NCBI RefSeq assembly: GCF_039566955.1
Contig: NZ_CP154796.1
Span: 5,828,001 to 5,892,000, forward strand
Source: Micromonospora sp. DSM 45708
GTDB lineage: Bacteria > Actinomycetota > Actinomycetes > Mycobacteriales > Micromonosporaceae
Direction: 5' to 3'
DNA length: 64,000 nt
Shown one piece after another: positions 43,383 to 52,420 of this stretch. Under the pieces are notes generated by a model, which was not told the DNA's origin, searched no databases, and saw nothing but the letters and a program-made list of their open reading frames with translations. The translations under genes were made by a program, and so were the position numbers. Positions within the stretch are counted from its first letter, which is position 1. Every line of letters starts with the position of its first letter.

Positions 43383-44333
43383 ATGACTGTGCCGCTCATC
43401 GACGTTCCCCCCGCCGCTTTGCTCGCCGAGCTCCGTCGCGTGCGCGCCAGCGCCGGGGACCGAGACGCAGCCCTGTCGGCGCTGGGTCTGCGCCCCCTCA
43501 CCGGCGGGATGCAGAACGACATCTATCTGTGGACATCTCCGCACGACGACGGCGAGGCGGTCATCAAGCTATACGTCAAGACCGACCGGCATCGCGTCGA
43601 GCGAGAGTGGGCAGCCCTGACCCTGCTCGCCCCCCACCACCTCCATACCGTGCCCGCTCCGCTGTGGCGTGATGCCAAGCCGATCGAGCCCGCGATCGGC
43701 ATGACCCGCCTTCATGGACGGCCGATGATCAAAGCGGCAGACCAGCTGGCCGCCCTGCGCGCCCTCGCGGGCACCACCAGAAGACTCCAGGCGGTGCCCC
43801 TGACCGGTCTGCTTGCCGAATTGCCACGAGTCGACTCCGGCGAGCACTACATGATCCGCCTGACTCAGACTTGGCCCGACCTGCTGGCCAACCAGCCCAA
43901 CGACCCGCTGACCCCCGCTATGCAGCACTTGCTGGAGGTCTGGCGGCGCAGTGGCGACGCCGACCTGGTCACCGCTCAGGCCGCACCGGTGCTGTCCCGC
44001 GGCGACTCGAACTTACTCAACTGGATGGTGACCGACGACTGTGCCGCGTGCGTTGACTTCGAGTACGCCGGCTACAGCAACGTCGACTTCGACGCCGCCG
44101 ACCTCATCGAGCACATCTCCGGCCGCGCCGTCCCGGACTGCATCTGGGTGCAACTCCTGCCAGACCTCGGGATCACCGGCGTCAACCGTCGCCGCTTCGC
44201 CGCGAATCAGCGAACTTGCGCTCTACGGTGGCTGGCGGTGCTGTGGAAGCAGCGCGACCGTCGCCGTGAGGAGTTCACCGCTCAACACGAGCGGGTCGAG
44301 ATGCTTCACAGCAGCGACAACCCCTACGCCTGA
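43383..44333 (+). CDS. APH-like phosphotransferase (2)
   Basis: 316 residues. ATP-binding Lys in EAVIKLYVKTDRHRVEREW, catalytic SRGDSNLLNWMV and metal-binding CVDFEYAGYSNVDFDAADL identify the kinase-like APH fold. It may be a self-resistance kinase or phosphorylate an intermediate. Converges with the glycosyltransferase gene (23-nt gap). Confidence 0.86.
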   Translation: MTVPLIDVPPAALLAELRRVRASAGDRDAALSALGLRPLTGGMQNDIYLWTSPHDDGEAVIKLYVKTDRHRVEREWAALTLLAPHHLHTVPAPLWRDAKPIEPAIGMTRLHGRPMIKAADQLAALRALAGTTRRLQAVPLTGLLAELPRVDSGEHYMIRLTQTWPDLLANQPNDPLTPAMQHLLEVWRRSGDADLVTAQAAPVLSRGDSNLLNWMVTDDCAACVDFEYAGYSNVDFDAADLIEHISGRAVPDCIWVQLLPDLGITGVNRRRFAANQRTCALRWLAVLWKQRDRRREEFTAQHERVEMLHSSDNPYA

Positions 44334-44356
44334 CCTCCCCGCCAGACCACGGCCGG

Positions 44357-45433
44357 TCACGCTCGTGCGGACCTCGCAGCCCGCGCGAACGCCTCCTCCC
44401 AGATGGGCAGCACATGTGCGTAGTCATGAGTCGCGGCAAGGTCACGAGCCGCCTGCGCCATCCGCCTCAGGCGCGAAGGATCCTGCCGCAGCAGCGCGAC
44501 CCGCTCAGCGAAGAGCTGTGCCACCGCAGGAGCCCCCGGATCCCCATCCACAAGAAAGCCGGTTACGCCGTCCACTACTCGGTCGGGCAGTGCGCCGGCC
44601 GGCGAACACACGATCACCTGGCCCGCGGCCGCGGCCTCCAGCGCGGCGATGCAGCACGTCTCCGGGTACGAGGTCGGATAGAGGTAGAATTCTGCGGTCA
44701 GCTGCAACTTGATCAGGTCCGGCTTCGCGACCCTTCCCAGGAACCGCACGCCGTCGCCCGACATCGCTGCCGCCCGCCGGTACAGATCTCCCGCGCGCCG
44801 CTCATCCTCATCCGGAGAGATCCCCCGCAGCAGGTGGCTCGACGCGATGAACAACTCGGCACCCGGATACGCCCGACGGATGGCCGGCCACATGCCTAGG
44901 AGCGGCTCCAGCCCTCGCTTCGGATTGGCGGCGTGCAAGAACCTGCCCGGTACCTTCGGCAACCTCCGCGCATAATGCGATACATCCAGCCCGTCAGCGG
45001 TGACCACCCAATGCGCAGACTCGGGGTAACCGAAGTTATCCAGGTAAAGTCTCCGCTGGAAATCAGAGAAGGCGATCAAGACATTAACGTCACCCCTCAG
45101 GGCCTGACCCAGCAGACTTTCATTAGGTGTCTTGAGGCCCAGCTTCGCCACCCTAACCGGCGCCTTGAACCTTGCAGGATCGACTCTCTTCGTACGTACC
45201 CAGAAAATCACTACATCTCGCCGCTCATCTTCGCGCAACGAACGTAGCGGCTCCCAACGTACGCCCTGATCCTCGACGGTGGGACAATCGGCGAAGACTC
45301 TCACCTGATGCCCCCGATCCGCCAGCCCACGAGCAGCGAGAACCAGTGCGGTCTCGTTGCCGCCCAGCCCTTTATCTTGTAGGTCAGAGGGCCGCACCGG
45401 AAGGTACCCGGGATGCACTATGTCGATCTGCAC
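44357..45433 (-). CDS. glycosyltransferase (GT-B, group 1/GT4-like)
   Basis: 358 residues from the GTG at 45433, chosen because GGAGG lies 4 nt upstream and the protein begins at the first strand (VQIDIVHPGYLPVRPSDLQ). N-terminal donor-site loop DKGLGGNETALVLAARGLADRGHQVRVF; C-terminal nucleotide-sugar region EFYLYPTSYPETCCIAALEAAAAGQVIVCSPAGALPDRVVDG. Retaining GT4 pattern. It could glycosylate the product of the adjacent cluster, although it is on the opposite strand. Confidence 0.88.
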   Translation of the reverse strand: MQIDIVHPGYLPVRPSDLQDKGLGGNETALVLAARGLADRGHQVRVFADCPTVEDQGVRWEPLRSLREDERRDVVIFWVRTKRVDPARFKAPVRVAKLGLKTPNESLLGQALRGDVNVLIAFSDFQRRLYLDNFGYPESAHWVVTADGLDVSHYARRLPKVPGRFLHAANPKRGLEPLLGMWPAIRRAYPGAELFIASSHLLRGISPDEDERRAGDLYRRAAAMSGDGVRFLGRVAKPDLIKLQLTAEFYLYPTSYPETCCIAALEAAAAGQVIVCSPAGALPDRVVDGVTGFLVDGDPGAPAVAQLFAERVALLRQDPSRLRRMAQAARDLAATHDYAHVLPIWEEAFARAARSARA

Positions 45434-45578
45434 GTATCCTCCGTCGGAGCACAACCGCCCTCTCGGCGTATGGAGTAAATGCCGGGGCAAGTGGCTCTGT
45501 GATTGATTGACAAAGACTACGACACGAACCCTATGAGACACAACCAAGAACGTCGCGCGGATTGCACGGAGGTCAGTC
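45434..45578. promoter_or_regulatory. divergent promoter region
   Basis: 145 bp between the divergent glycosyltransferase and HAD genes, noticeably richer in A/T than its neighbours. It must carry promoters for both, but I cannot assign boxes with confidence. Confidence 0.4.
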
Positions 45579-46373
45579 ATCAACGTCCTCGTACTCGACC
45601 TTGACGACACGCTTGTCGACGACACCCTCGCGACGCGAGAGTCAGTGACTGCAGCGCTCACGTCAGCACACATAGCTACAGATCCGACGGTGATCGATAA
45701 TGCCTTCACGCATATCCGCAAGATGTGGTCACGCCATCCTCACCGCCGCACGGGCCCGCTTGCCGCCGTAAGCGGGTGGGAGGCCTTGTGGCTGCCGCAT
45801 GAGGGCAGTGGACTGCCGGCGGCAGTAGATGGCTCACTGCGCGTGTACGAGACTCAGGTCTGGACGACGATTATCGAGTCGATGCATGGTGACCCGACTC
45901 AGGCACCTGCCGCCGCCCGCGCCTTTCGCGCCTACCGTCGAGGAGCCCTCCGGCTACTGCCGGGCGTCGAGGACGGCCTCGAATCGCTCCGGAAGGACCA
46001 TGCACTGTGGGTGGCCACCAACGGCCTGCCCGCCCAACAGCGCATGAAGCTCGCAGCTACTCGGCTGACCCCTATCTTCGATCGCGTCTGGATCTCTGGT
46101 GAGGTCGGAGCGGCCAAGGCGGACCCAGCGTTCGCCGCCGCACTTCAACGAGCAGTGAGGCAGAACGGGCAGAAAATCTGCTTCGTCATCGGCGACAGCG
46201 CAACGCAGGACCTGGCGCTCGCAGGCAACGGTAGCTGGCCAGCAGCTCACATCTGCCGTAACCAAACATGCAGCGTCGAGGTACCAGCTGAGGCGGCAGT
46301 CGCCCATGCAGCGGCGCTAGATCAGGTCGACCTGGTCTGTGGCTGCGCGAGAACCACATCCCCGTCGGCCTGA
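45579..46373 (+). CDS. HAD-superfamily hydrolase with an apparent non-ATG/GTG start
   Basis: 264 residues if translation begins at ATC 45579, 6 nt after GGAGG. Motif I (VLVLDLDDTLVDDT) starts four codons later, and no ATG, GTG or TTG lies in frame before it. The first ATG, at 45645, would delete motif I and inactivate the enzyme. Other motifs: ALWVATNG, GAAKADPAF (Lys), CFVIGDSATQDLALAG. Phosphatase activity likely; the partner pathway may be the adjacent cluster. A sequencing error near 45579 is an alternative. Confidence 0.75.
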   Translation: MNVLVLDLDDTLVDDTLATRESVTAALTSAHIATDPTVIDNAFTHIRKMWSRHPHRRTGPLAAVSGWEALWLPHEGSGLPAAVDGSLRVYETQVWTTIIESMHGDPTQAPAAARAFRAYRRGALRLLPGVEDGLESLRKDHALWVATNGLPAQQRMKLAATRLTPIFDRVWISGEVGAAKADPAFAAALQRAVRQNGQKICFVIGDSATQDLALAGNGSWPAAHICRNQTCSVEVPAEAAVAHAAALDQVDLVCGCARTTSPSA

Positions 46374-46536
46374 TGCGCCGGCAGCACCAGCGCCCACGGC
46401 GACGACCTCTGCGGAGTACCTGTAGTGAATCGCTACAGCGATTCGCCTTCGCTGTAATGAGGGCTCCGCTTCGACCGCAGGGGCACAACGGCGCGCGAGC
46501 CACACTCGAGATCCCGCCACCAATGAGGAGACGATC
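46374..46536. other. intergenic region before the excisionase-like gene
   Basis: Contains an inverted repeat around GAATCGCTACAGCGATTC (about 46427-46444), a plausible operator for the downstream HTH protein, and a GAGGAG ribosome site before 46537. Nothing else is seen. Confidence 0.4.
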
Positions 46537-46857
46537 ATGCGACCCCATGAACACAAGAATTCGGTATTACAAGAGCAGTTTCCCAGCCGCACGCCGGCCA
46601 GCTCGGAGATCGTTTGGACAGCCGAGAGTATCCGCGCCTTGGGTGCCAGCACCGACTTGGCTACCGCTGCGTCGGTGCTTGGCATGTCCCGCTCCACGGC
46701 CTACAAGTTGATCCGGCGTGACGCGTTCCCTGTGGCGCACTTCCGCGTCGGCAGCCACTACCGGATCCCCACCGCGTCGCTACTGACTGCCCTGCACCTG
46801 CTCGACGCCCCCGCATCTCGAGGGGAACCCAGGGCCACAACGGACACCTTCCCATAA
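46537..46857 (+). CDS. excisionase-like helix-turn-helix protein
   Basis: 106 residues. TDLATAASVLGMSRSTAYKLIRRDAFPVAHFRVGSHYRIPTASLL is a MerR/excisionase-type winged HTH in the middle of the protein. It lies 195 nt upstream of an integrase on the same strand, the usual xis-int order of actinobacterial integrative elements. It probably directs excision and may bind the palindrome upstream. Confidence 0.85.
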   Translation: MRPHEHKNSVLQEQFPSRTPASSEIVWTAESIRALGASTDLATAASVLGMSRSTAYKLIRRDAFPVAHFRVGSHYRIPTASLLTALHLLDAPASRGEPRATTDTFP

Positions 46858-47051
46858 CCGCCTGGCGCGGGCCCTATAGCCACTCCGGATACTGGCCCGC
46901 GCCCCTCCATCTGAATTCCGGATTCCGCAACCATATCGGCCGGGCCCGTCCAATGGACGAGCCCGGCCGACTTGATTATGCCCGCATGTCACGCGTCGAT
47001 GTGGATCACCGAAACCGATGCACCACATCTGGACAAGGAGCACTACCAGCC

Positions 47052-48515
47052 ATGCCTGCAGGAAGCATCTTCAAACGCTGCGGCTGCCGCCACCCCGACA
47101 CCGGCAAGCCCTACGGAAACGACTGCCCGAAACTACGCCGGCCCAACCGCGCCTGGAGCTCCGAGCACGGAAGCTGGGCCTACCAACTCGAACTCCCTCC
47201 CAGCACCGACGGGCGCCGACGCCCTATGCGACGCGCCGGCCTACCCACCCGACGAGCTGCCGCCGACGAACTCGACCACGTCCGTGAGCTCCTCGCCCTC
47301 GCGCCTGCCGCCGACACCCGACGCCGCAGCGAGATCGCCGACCTCATCCAAAGCGCCGTACGTGCCAAACGACCCCTGCCCGACGTCGACCGCATCCGCC
47401 AACGACTGCGCGGCGACGGGGTCCTCGCGGACATGCCCACCGTCGCCGACTACCTCACCAGCTGGCTAGCCCACATCGACGTCGATGCGAACACCCTGCG
47501 CGGGTACGAGTCAATCGTGCGTGTACACCTCATCCCACACCTCGCTGACATCCCGCTCGACAAGTTACGCACCAGCCACATCCGCGCCATGTTCGTCGCG
47601 ATCGAAGGCCGAAACGCCGACATCGTCGCCGCGAAAGCCAGTCCCGACCCCGCCGTCCGCAAGACCGTCGCCGGTGTACGTACCACCGGCCCCAACACCC
47701 GCCAACGCATCCGCGCCTGCCTACGCAAAGCCATCAACGACGCCCTCGCCGAGGAACTCATCGTCGGCGCCAACCCCGCCGCGCTGGTCAAGGTCCCCGG
47801 CGAACCCGCCCGCCCAATCATGTGGGAAGACGAACGCGTCCAACAGTGGAAGAAGACCGGTAAGGTCCCCGGACCGGTCATGGTCTGGACCGACGACCAG
47901 ATCGTGGAATTCCTCGACTACGCCGCCAACCACGCACCCGATCTGTTTCCGATGTGGCACTACATGGCCTACCGCGGACCCCGCCGCGGCGAAGCCTGCG
48001 GGCTACGCGACAGCGAAGTCCGACTTCACCGGCACGAAACCACCATCAACAACCAGATCGCCACCCACGGATACAGCCCAGTCCAGAAAGCCCCCAAGAG
48101 CCAGGCCGGCAACCGCGATGTCGCCCTCGACGCCGACACCGTCAGGGTCCTCACCGCCTACAAGGCCCTCCGCGCCAAGTGGTGTCTCGCAGCCGGCGAG
48201 GCATGGCCCAGCACCGGGCTGTTTTTTGTCCGTCCGGACGGCCACCCCTGGCATCCCAACGCCGTCACCCAACGATTCCGCCGACTCGTCCGCAAGGCCG
48301 GACTGCCACCAATCCGCCTACACGACCTCCGACACAGCGCCGCCACCCTGGCCCTCGACGCCGGCGTCGACATCAAAGTCGTCTCCGAACAACTCGGCCA
48401 CACCACTACCACTCTCACCCGCGACACTTACCAAAGCGTCAGCAAGCAACTCCACCGCGAAGCCGCCGACGCCGTCGCGAACAAGATCAGAAAGAGGCGT
48501 TCCAAGGCAGCCTGA
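47052..48515 (+). CDS. tyrosine-type site-specific integrase
   Basis: 487 residues from the ATG at 47052 (AAGGAG upstream); the longer frame to 46953 lacks a ribosome site. A short Cys-rich N-terminus (SIFKRCGCRHP) and arm-binding domain precede an SAM-like core-binding domain (TVADYLTSWLAHIDVDANTLRGYESIV). The catalytic domain has Arg in YRGPRRGEACGLR, HDLRHSAATLAL (HxxR), LGHTTTTLTRDTYQSVS (His and nucleophilic Tyr). Complete and presumably active. Its attachment site should lie close downstream, but I found no tRNA there. Confidence 0.95.
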   Translation: MPAGSIFKRCGCRHPDTGKPYGNDCPKLRRPNRAWSSEHGSWAYQLELPPSTDGRRRPMRRAGLPTRRAAADELDHVRELLALAPAADTRRRSEIADLIQSAVRAKRPLPDVDRIRQRLRGDGVLADMPTVADYLTSWLAHIDVDANTLRGYESIVRVHLIPHLADIPLDKLRTSHIRAMFVAIEGRNADIVAAKASPDPAVRKTVAGVRTTGPNTRQRIRACLRKAINDALAEELIVGANPAALVKVPGEPARPIMWEDERVQQWKKTGKVPGPVMVWTDDQIVEFLDYAANHAPDLFPMWHYMAYRGPRRGEACGLRDSEVRLHRHETTINNQIATHGYSPVQKAPKSQAGNRDVALDADTVRVLTAYKALRAKWCLAAGEAWPSTGLFFVRPDGHPWHPNAVTQRFRRLVRKAGLPPIRLHDLRHSAATLALDAGVDIKVVSEQLGHTTTTLTRDTYQSVSKQLHREAADAVANKIRKRRSKAA

Positions 48516-48778
48516 GATGCCCGTCCCGAGCAGTTGCCAACGGCCGGTGGTGCCGCACGCACCAACATCCAGCCGCTCGGGACGGGGCGTCGGTCCAGAT
48601 CCGAGATCAGCTACGACTGGATCTCTGGCGGAAATGACCGGCCAACACGCAGTAAAGCGGACTCGCCCAGTTGAGGGGAATCGATCGGGGCGAGCGTTCG
48701 TCTCACACCAAAAAGATCGCCGTTCGCGAAGAGTCTGATTCGCGGCTCCGCAGGTGGCCGCCGAAGGAGGGCTGACCC
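48516..48778. other. integrase downstream region with a long hairpin
   Basis: A 12-bp perfect inverted repeat (CCCGTCCCGAGC at 48521-48532 and its complement at 48575-48586) with a 42-nt loop begins 5 nt after the integrase stop. It could be the integrase terminator or part of the attachment region. The remainder shows no gene. Confidence 0.5.
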
Positions 48779-49085
48779 ATGCCCCGACGCCCGACCGCCC
48801 TACTGCTGGCACTACCGCTGCTGGCGCTCGCCGCGTGCAGCGCCGTTACCGCCGCGTCGACGCGCCTCCGCAGCGCCGCCACCCGCGACCGCGATACCCG
48901 ATCCAGGCTGGACCGAATGGTCGGGCCAGCAGGAGGTGATGGACGCCACCAACGCGGTCGGCGAGGCAGCCACAACGCGCTGGCCCAGGGCGTATGCCGG
49001 ACGCCGTCGACTTGCCCGCCCAACTCCTGCTGGTCCAGCTGCCGACGGGCACGGGGAGCTTGTTCTTGATTGGGCCTACAGAATA
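48779..49085 (+). pseudogene. decayed lipoprotein gene
   Basis: Begins with a clear lipoprotein signal (TALLLALPLLALAACSAV, lipobox LAAC), GGAGG upstream. Shortly after the lipobox the frame breaks. The middle (WSGQQEVMDATNAVGEAATTRW) and end (QLPTGTGSLFLIGPTE then TAG at 49083-49085) lie in other frames. At least two frameshifts separate the pieces. It probably was a ~100-residue exported lipoprotein. Confidence 0.6.
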
Positions 49086-49391
49086 GTGAGCTCCACCGAA
49101 TCGCTGCATGATCAGCATTCAAGCAGCGAACTCGAATTTCGTTGAGCTGCAACTCACCGTTGCGGCTCAACTCCGCGCCGCCCCGCCGCCGCGACCACCT
49201 CGAAGACCATCAGACCCGACGGCCCGGCCGGGCCCTCGCCTCGTCCGCCCGGCGTCGACCTCGTCCACGCGATCTTCCACTGATCAGGCCGTGGCCACCG
49301 CCGGGCATTCCTTCTCGCAAATATTAGCCCCCACCGGCTTTTCCATCCTCCACGATGCGAGAATGACGCACATTCAGGGCCGGCGCGGGCG
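49086..49391. other. intergenic stretch
   Basis: No gene or repeat that I can support. Presumably carries the promoter of the DNA ligase gene. Confidence 0.4.
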
Positions 49392-50462
49392 GTGAGCCCG
49401 GCCTGGCGCCGCGGGAGCGCAGCCGCAGACCCGGCGCTGCGCCGGCCGGTCGCGCCGATGCTCGCCAAGCCGGTCGACGCCGTGCCCGAGGGCCCCGGCC
49501 TCGTACATCAACCCAAGTGGGACGGCTGGAGGTGCATCGCCTTCCGCGAGGCCGACGGTGTGTACCTGCAGTCGCGGGTCGGCCGTAACCTGACCACCTA
49601 CTTTCCGGACATCAGCCGGGCGCTTCGGACACTCCCGCACGGAGTGGTGCTGGACGGCGAGCTGATCGTGTGGGAGCGAGGCAGGACAAACTTCGCGCTG
49701 CTTCAGCGGAGGATCACCGCCGGTCGCGGGCTGCTGCGCCTGGCCCGTGATTGCCCCGCCCACTACGTTCTGTTCGATCTGCTGGCCGACGCTGGCGGCG
49801 AGTTGGTCTTGGAGCTGCCGCTGTCGGAGCGACGAGCCCGGCTCGAGCAGCTGCTCATCGACGCGCCGACCGAGCTGACCCAGACTCCGCAGACCACCGA
49901 CATGCAGCAGGTGGCGGACTGGCTGCTGAACTGGACCGTCGCTGCAGGCATTGAGGGCGTGGTGAGCAAGCGCCTGGCCGGCCGATATGAACCGGGCCGG
50001 CGGGGCTGGTGGAAGTTCAGGACGAGGCTCGTGACCGAGGCGATCGTCGGCGGGGTCACCGGCAGCATGCGCAGCCCCGTCACCGCGCTGCTCGGCCGGT
50101 TCGATCGACGGGGCCGACTCCGTTACACCGGCCGCACCCACCCGCTGACCAGAGTCCAGCGGGAGCAACTCGGCGCGATGCTCTCGCCGCTGCACCCTGT
50201 GCAGCACTATCGGGCCGTGTCGGCCCACCCGTGGCCGGAGCCGCTGCCGGCGTCATGGTCTGGGCAACTGGAACGGCCGGAGCCGTTGCAGTACGTGCAG
50301 GTGGAGCCGACCGTAGTCGCAGAGATTGACGCGGATGTGGCCTTCGAACACGGCCGCTGGCGGCACGGAGTGCGGTACGCGAGGCCGCGGCCGGACATGT
50401 CGGTGTACGACGTACCGCTATTGCTCGGCGAGGAAGAGGGCTACTTCGGCGACCTGGGGTGA
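49392..50462 (+). CDS. ATP-dependent DNA ligase (LigC/LigD-ligase type)
   Basis: 356 residues from a GTG. The adenylation Lys is in HQPKWDGWRCIAF (motif I, KWDGWR). VLDGELIVWE (motif III), YVLFDLL (IIIa), GIEGVVSKRLAGRYEPGRRGWWKF (IV-V) and a C-terminal OB-fold follow (VGGVTGSMRSPVTALLGRFD). Size fits stand-alone LigC-type ligases of actinobacteria. Role: joining nicks in repair, possibly with a separate NHEJ set. It flanks the defence island. Confidence 0.93.
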   Translation: MSPAWRRGSAAADPALRRPVAPMLAKPVDAVPEGPGLVHQPKWDGWRCIAFREADGVYLQSRVGRNLTTYFPDISRALRTLPHGVVLDGELIVWERGRTNFALLQRRITAGRGLLRLARDCPAHYVLFDLLADAGGELVLELPLSERRARLEQLLIDAPTELTQTPQTTDMQQVADWLLNWTVAAGIEGVVSKRLAGRYEPGRRGWWKFRTRLVTEAIVGGVTGSMRSPVTALLGRFDRRGRLRYTGRTHPLTRVQREQLGAMLSPLHPVQHYRAVSAHPWPEPLPASWSGQLERPEPLQYVQVEPTVVAEIDADVAFEHGRWRHGVRYARPRPDMSVYDVPLLLGEEEGYFGDLG

Positions 50463-50697
50463 GTGCCCGTGGGTCTGCTGATGAGCCGCGAACGCTGCCA
50501 GACCCGCTATAGCACCCCCGCAAACAGCCGTCTGAGACCGAGCCGCTCGCATCCGCTTCTGCCGAGGTGCAGATGGTTGATCACGCCGTCTGTCGGACGC
50601 AGTGGCGGATCCGCTTCATGTTCGCGCCAGACGGTGCCTCGTCAATGCCCTGTTTGTCGGCTAGACATGATCGTCAGCAGGGGTAGAAACTCACACA
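50463..50697. other. intergenic region before the ABC-3C genes
   Basis: 235 bp without a credible gene. It should contain the promoter of the three-gene operon; an AGGGGTAG-type ribosome site lies near 50682. Confidence 0.35.
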
Positions 50698-51885
50698 ATG
50701 GCTCCGGGTTCGCACAGTGCAGCGCCTAACGCGGTCGGGTATCAGCATCAGACCTGGTGGGCATTGGTGGAGCTTCTAGGCTCCGGGGTTGACAGACCGG
50801 ACGCGTCCATCAGTCTTGAGCTGCATGACGACGTCGCCTGGGAGGCGGACAACAACCCGACTCATCTGCTCCAAGTCAAGCATCACCAGCTGACACACCG
50901 GGCACTGACCGATACCTCGCCGGACGTTTGGCGAACGCTGAAAGTATGGATGGATACCGCGACGCCGGGTGACACGTCCGGGCCGCAGCTGCTCCTGATC
51001 ACGACCCAGACAGCAGCTGATGGAACAGCGATCGCCGCCCTGCGGCCGGAGACCCTCGACGAGAAGACCGCCCTCATCGGGCTGGAAGCTGTGGCTAGAG
51101 AAACGACCTCACAACAAACCAAGACGGCACGGGAGCAGTTCCTCGAGCTGAGTCCGGCAGACCGCCGAGCCTTCCTCACGAGGATCCGCGTGATCGATGG
51201 ATCGCCGCACATCCATGACGTGCCCGCGCTGGTTCGCACGCACCTTCACTGGGCGCTGCCGACGGGGCACGAGGAGCTGTTCTTAGCGATGATCTGGCGC
51301 TGGTGGGACGAGCAGGCACTGGCCATGTTGCAGGGCAGGCTTTCGAGCCTCGATGTCGGCGTGGCGCGTTCGGCGATCGCCGACATCCGCGACCAGTTCA
51401 CCAGCGAGAGCCTACCGACCATGGTCGAGTTGCTGGACGTCGATGGCGAGACGGTCGCCGCAGAGTACCGGACCCATACGTTCGTGCAGCAGATGCAGTG
51501 GGTTGCCTATCCGCCGCGGAACCTGCAGAAGGCAATCGTCGACTACTACCGCGCTTACGTCCAGACGGTCCGGTGGCTCGACGAGGACCTCATCGGTGTG
51601 GCCGAGCTAAACAGATTCGAGGCCGAGCTGGTCGACGAGTGGGATCGTGAGTTCGACTGGATGCTCGACACGCTCGACGACGACGCGGACGAGGCCGCCA
51701 AGCAAGAGGCTGGCAAACAGATGCTGCGGCAACTCCTCGCGCAGACCGGCATCAGCGTCCGTGCGCGTTACAACGAGCCGTTCTTCGTTCGCGGCAAGCG
51801 CCACGTCCTAGCTGATGCCGGCCGGATCGGCTGGCACCCCGACTTCGAGAGCCGTATCGAGAGGCTGCTGCAGGTCGCCGCATGA
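50698..51885 (+). CDS. ABC-3C effector: nuclease-like N-terminus with ABC-three-component C-terminal domain
   Basis: 395 residues. The N-terminal ~140 residues show the pattern of Cap4/DUF4297-like dsDNA nucleases: GYQHQTWWALVELL (14-18 core), acidic SISLELHDDVAWE (Glu41, Asp44/45), and LLQVKHH (Gln59, Lys61), matching the E...D...QxK of PD-(D/E)XK folds. The helical remainder (YPPRNLQKAIVDYYRAYVQTVRWL, FEAELVDEWDREFDW, DAGRIGWHPDFESRIERL) matches the C-terminal domain of ABC-three-component systems. It probably cuts nucleic acid when the ATPase partner senses invasion. 4-nt overlap with the next gene. Confidence 0.82.
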   Translation: MAPGSHSAAPNAVGYQHQTWWALVELLGSGVDRPDASISLELHDDVAWEADNNPTHLLQVKHHQLTHRALTDTSPDVWRTLKVWMDTATPGDTSGPQLLLITTQTAADGTAIAALRPETLDEKTALIGLEAVARETTSQQTKTAREQFLELSPADRRAFLTRIRVIDGSPHIHDVPALVRTHLHWALPTGHEELFLAMIWRWWDEQALAMLQGRLSSLDVGVARSAIADIRDQFTSESLPTMVELLDVDGETVAAEYRTHTFVQQMQWVAYPPRNLQKAIVDYYRAYVQTVRWLDEDLIGVAELNRFEAELVDEWDREFDWMLDTLDDDADEAAKQEAGKQMLRQLLAQTGISVRARYNEPFFVRGKRHVLADAGRIGWHPDFESRIERLLQVAA

Positions 51886-52415
51886 GCGGGCACATCACCG
51901 TCTTCAAGCACAGCGACGCCCTGGGGGGATCTGTGACGGCGTGGAATGAACGGCCGCCAATCACGGCGGCGATGCTGAACCCCGCGCTGGTCGCGGCGAT
52001 CCTCGCCACCGCCGCTGATGGGTACCGCAAGGAGTCCAACCGGGCGATGCCGTGGCCGATGGCCTTTATCATCGTCCCGTTAGTCCTGCACCGCGGCACC
52101 CGCCAAGCTCTCCCGACCTCGGTCAGAACTCACCTCGCAACGTGGACCTCCCGCAACCCAGCGTTGCGCGCCGGGTTCCCGCCCCGTGCGCAGGGTCTTG
52201 TCGAGCCGGTGAAGGAGGGGGTGCGGTTCGGTCTCACTCACGGCGCGCTCACCCTCGAGGGGACCGCGCTACGAGGTAGGACGCGTCGGCCGAAGGGGTT
52301 TCAGATGCCCGATGAACTTGCGGACATCCTCCGCAGGGCGAGCTTTGTTGGCCGTTGGTTGGCGAAGATTGACAACACCGCGACAGTGTTTGCGGTACTC
52401 GGCGTGACACCCTGA
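51882..52415 (+). CDS. ABC-3C middle component
   Basis: 177 residues, between nuclease and ATPase. Contains [46 protein letters not shown], and [23 protein letters not shown], the short alpha/beta pattern of ABC-3C middle components, which link effector and ATPase. ATG overlaps the upstream stop; only 5 nt separate it from the ATPase gene. Confidence 0.8.
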   Translation: MSGHITVFKHSDALGGSVTAWNERPPITAAMLNPALVAAILATAADGYRKESNRAMPWPMAFIIVPLVLHRGTRQALPTSVRTHLATWTSRNPALRAGFPPRAQGLVEPVKEGVRFGLTHGALTLEGTALRGRTRRPKGFQMPDELADILRRASFVGRWLAKIDNTATVFAVLGVTP

Positions 52416-52420
52416 CCACT

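Noticed and set aside
5806..48586. Actinomycete integrative and conjugative element (AICE)
   Set aside because: No FtsK/SpoIIIE-like TraB, no replication initiator and no spread genes seen, although xis-int is present.
48660..48700. tRNA-like attachment site downstream of the integrase
   Set aside because: A TTGAGGGGAATCGATC-like stretch superficially resembles a T arm but does not pair into a stem.
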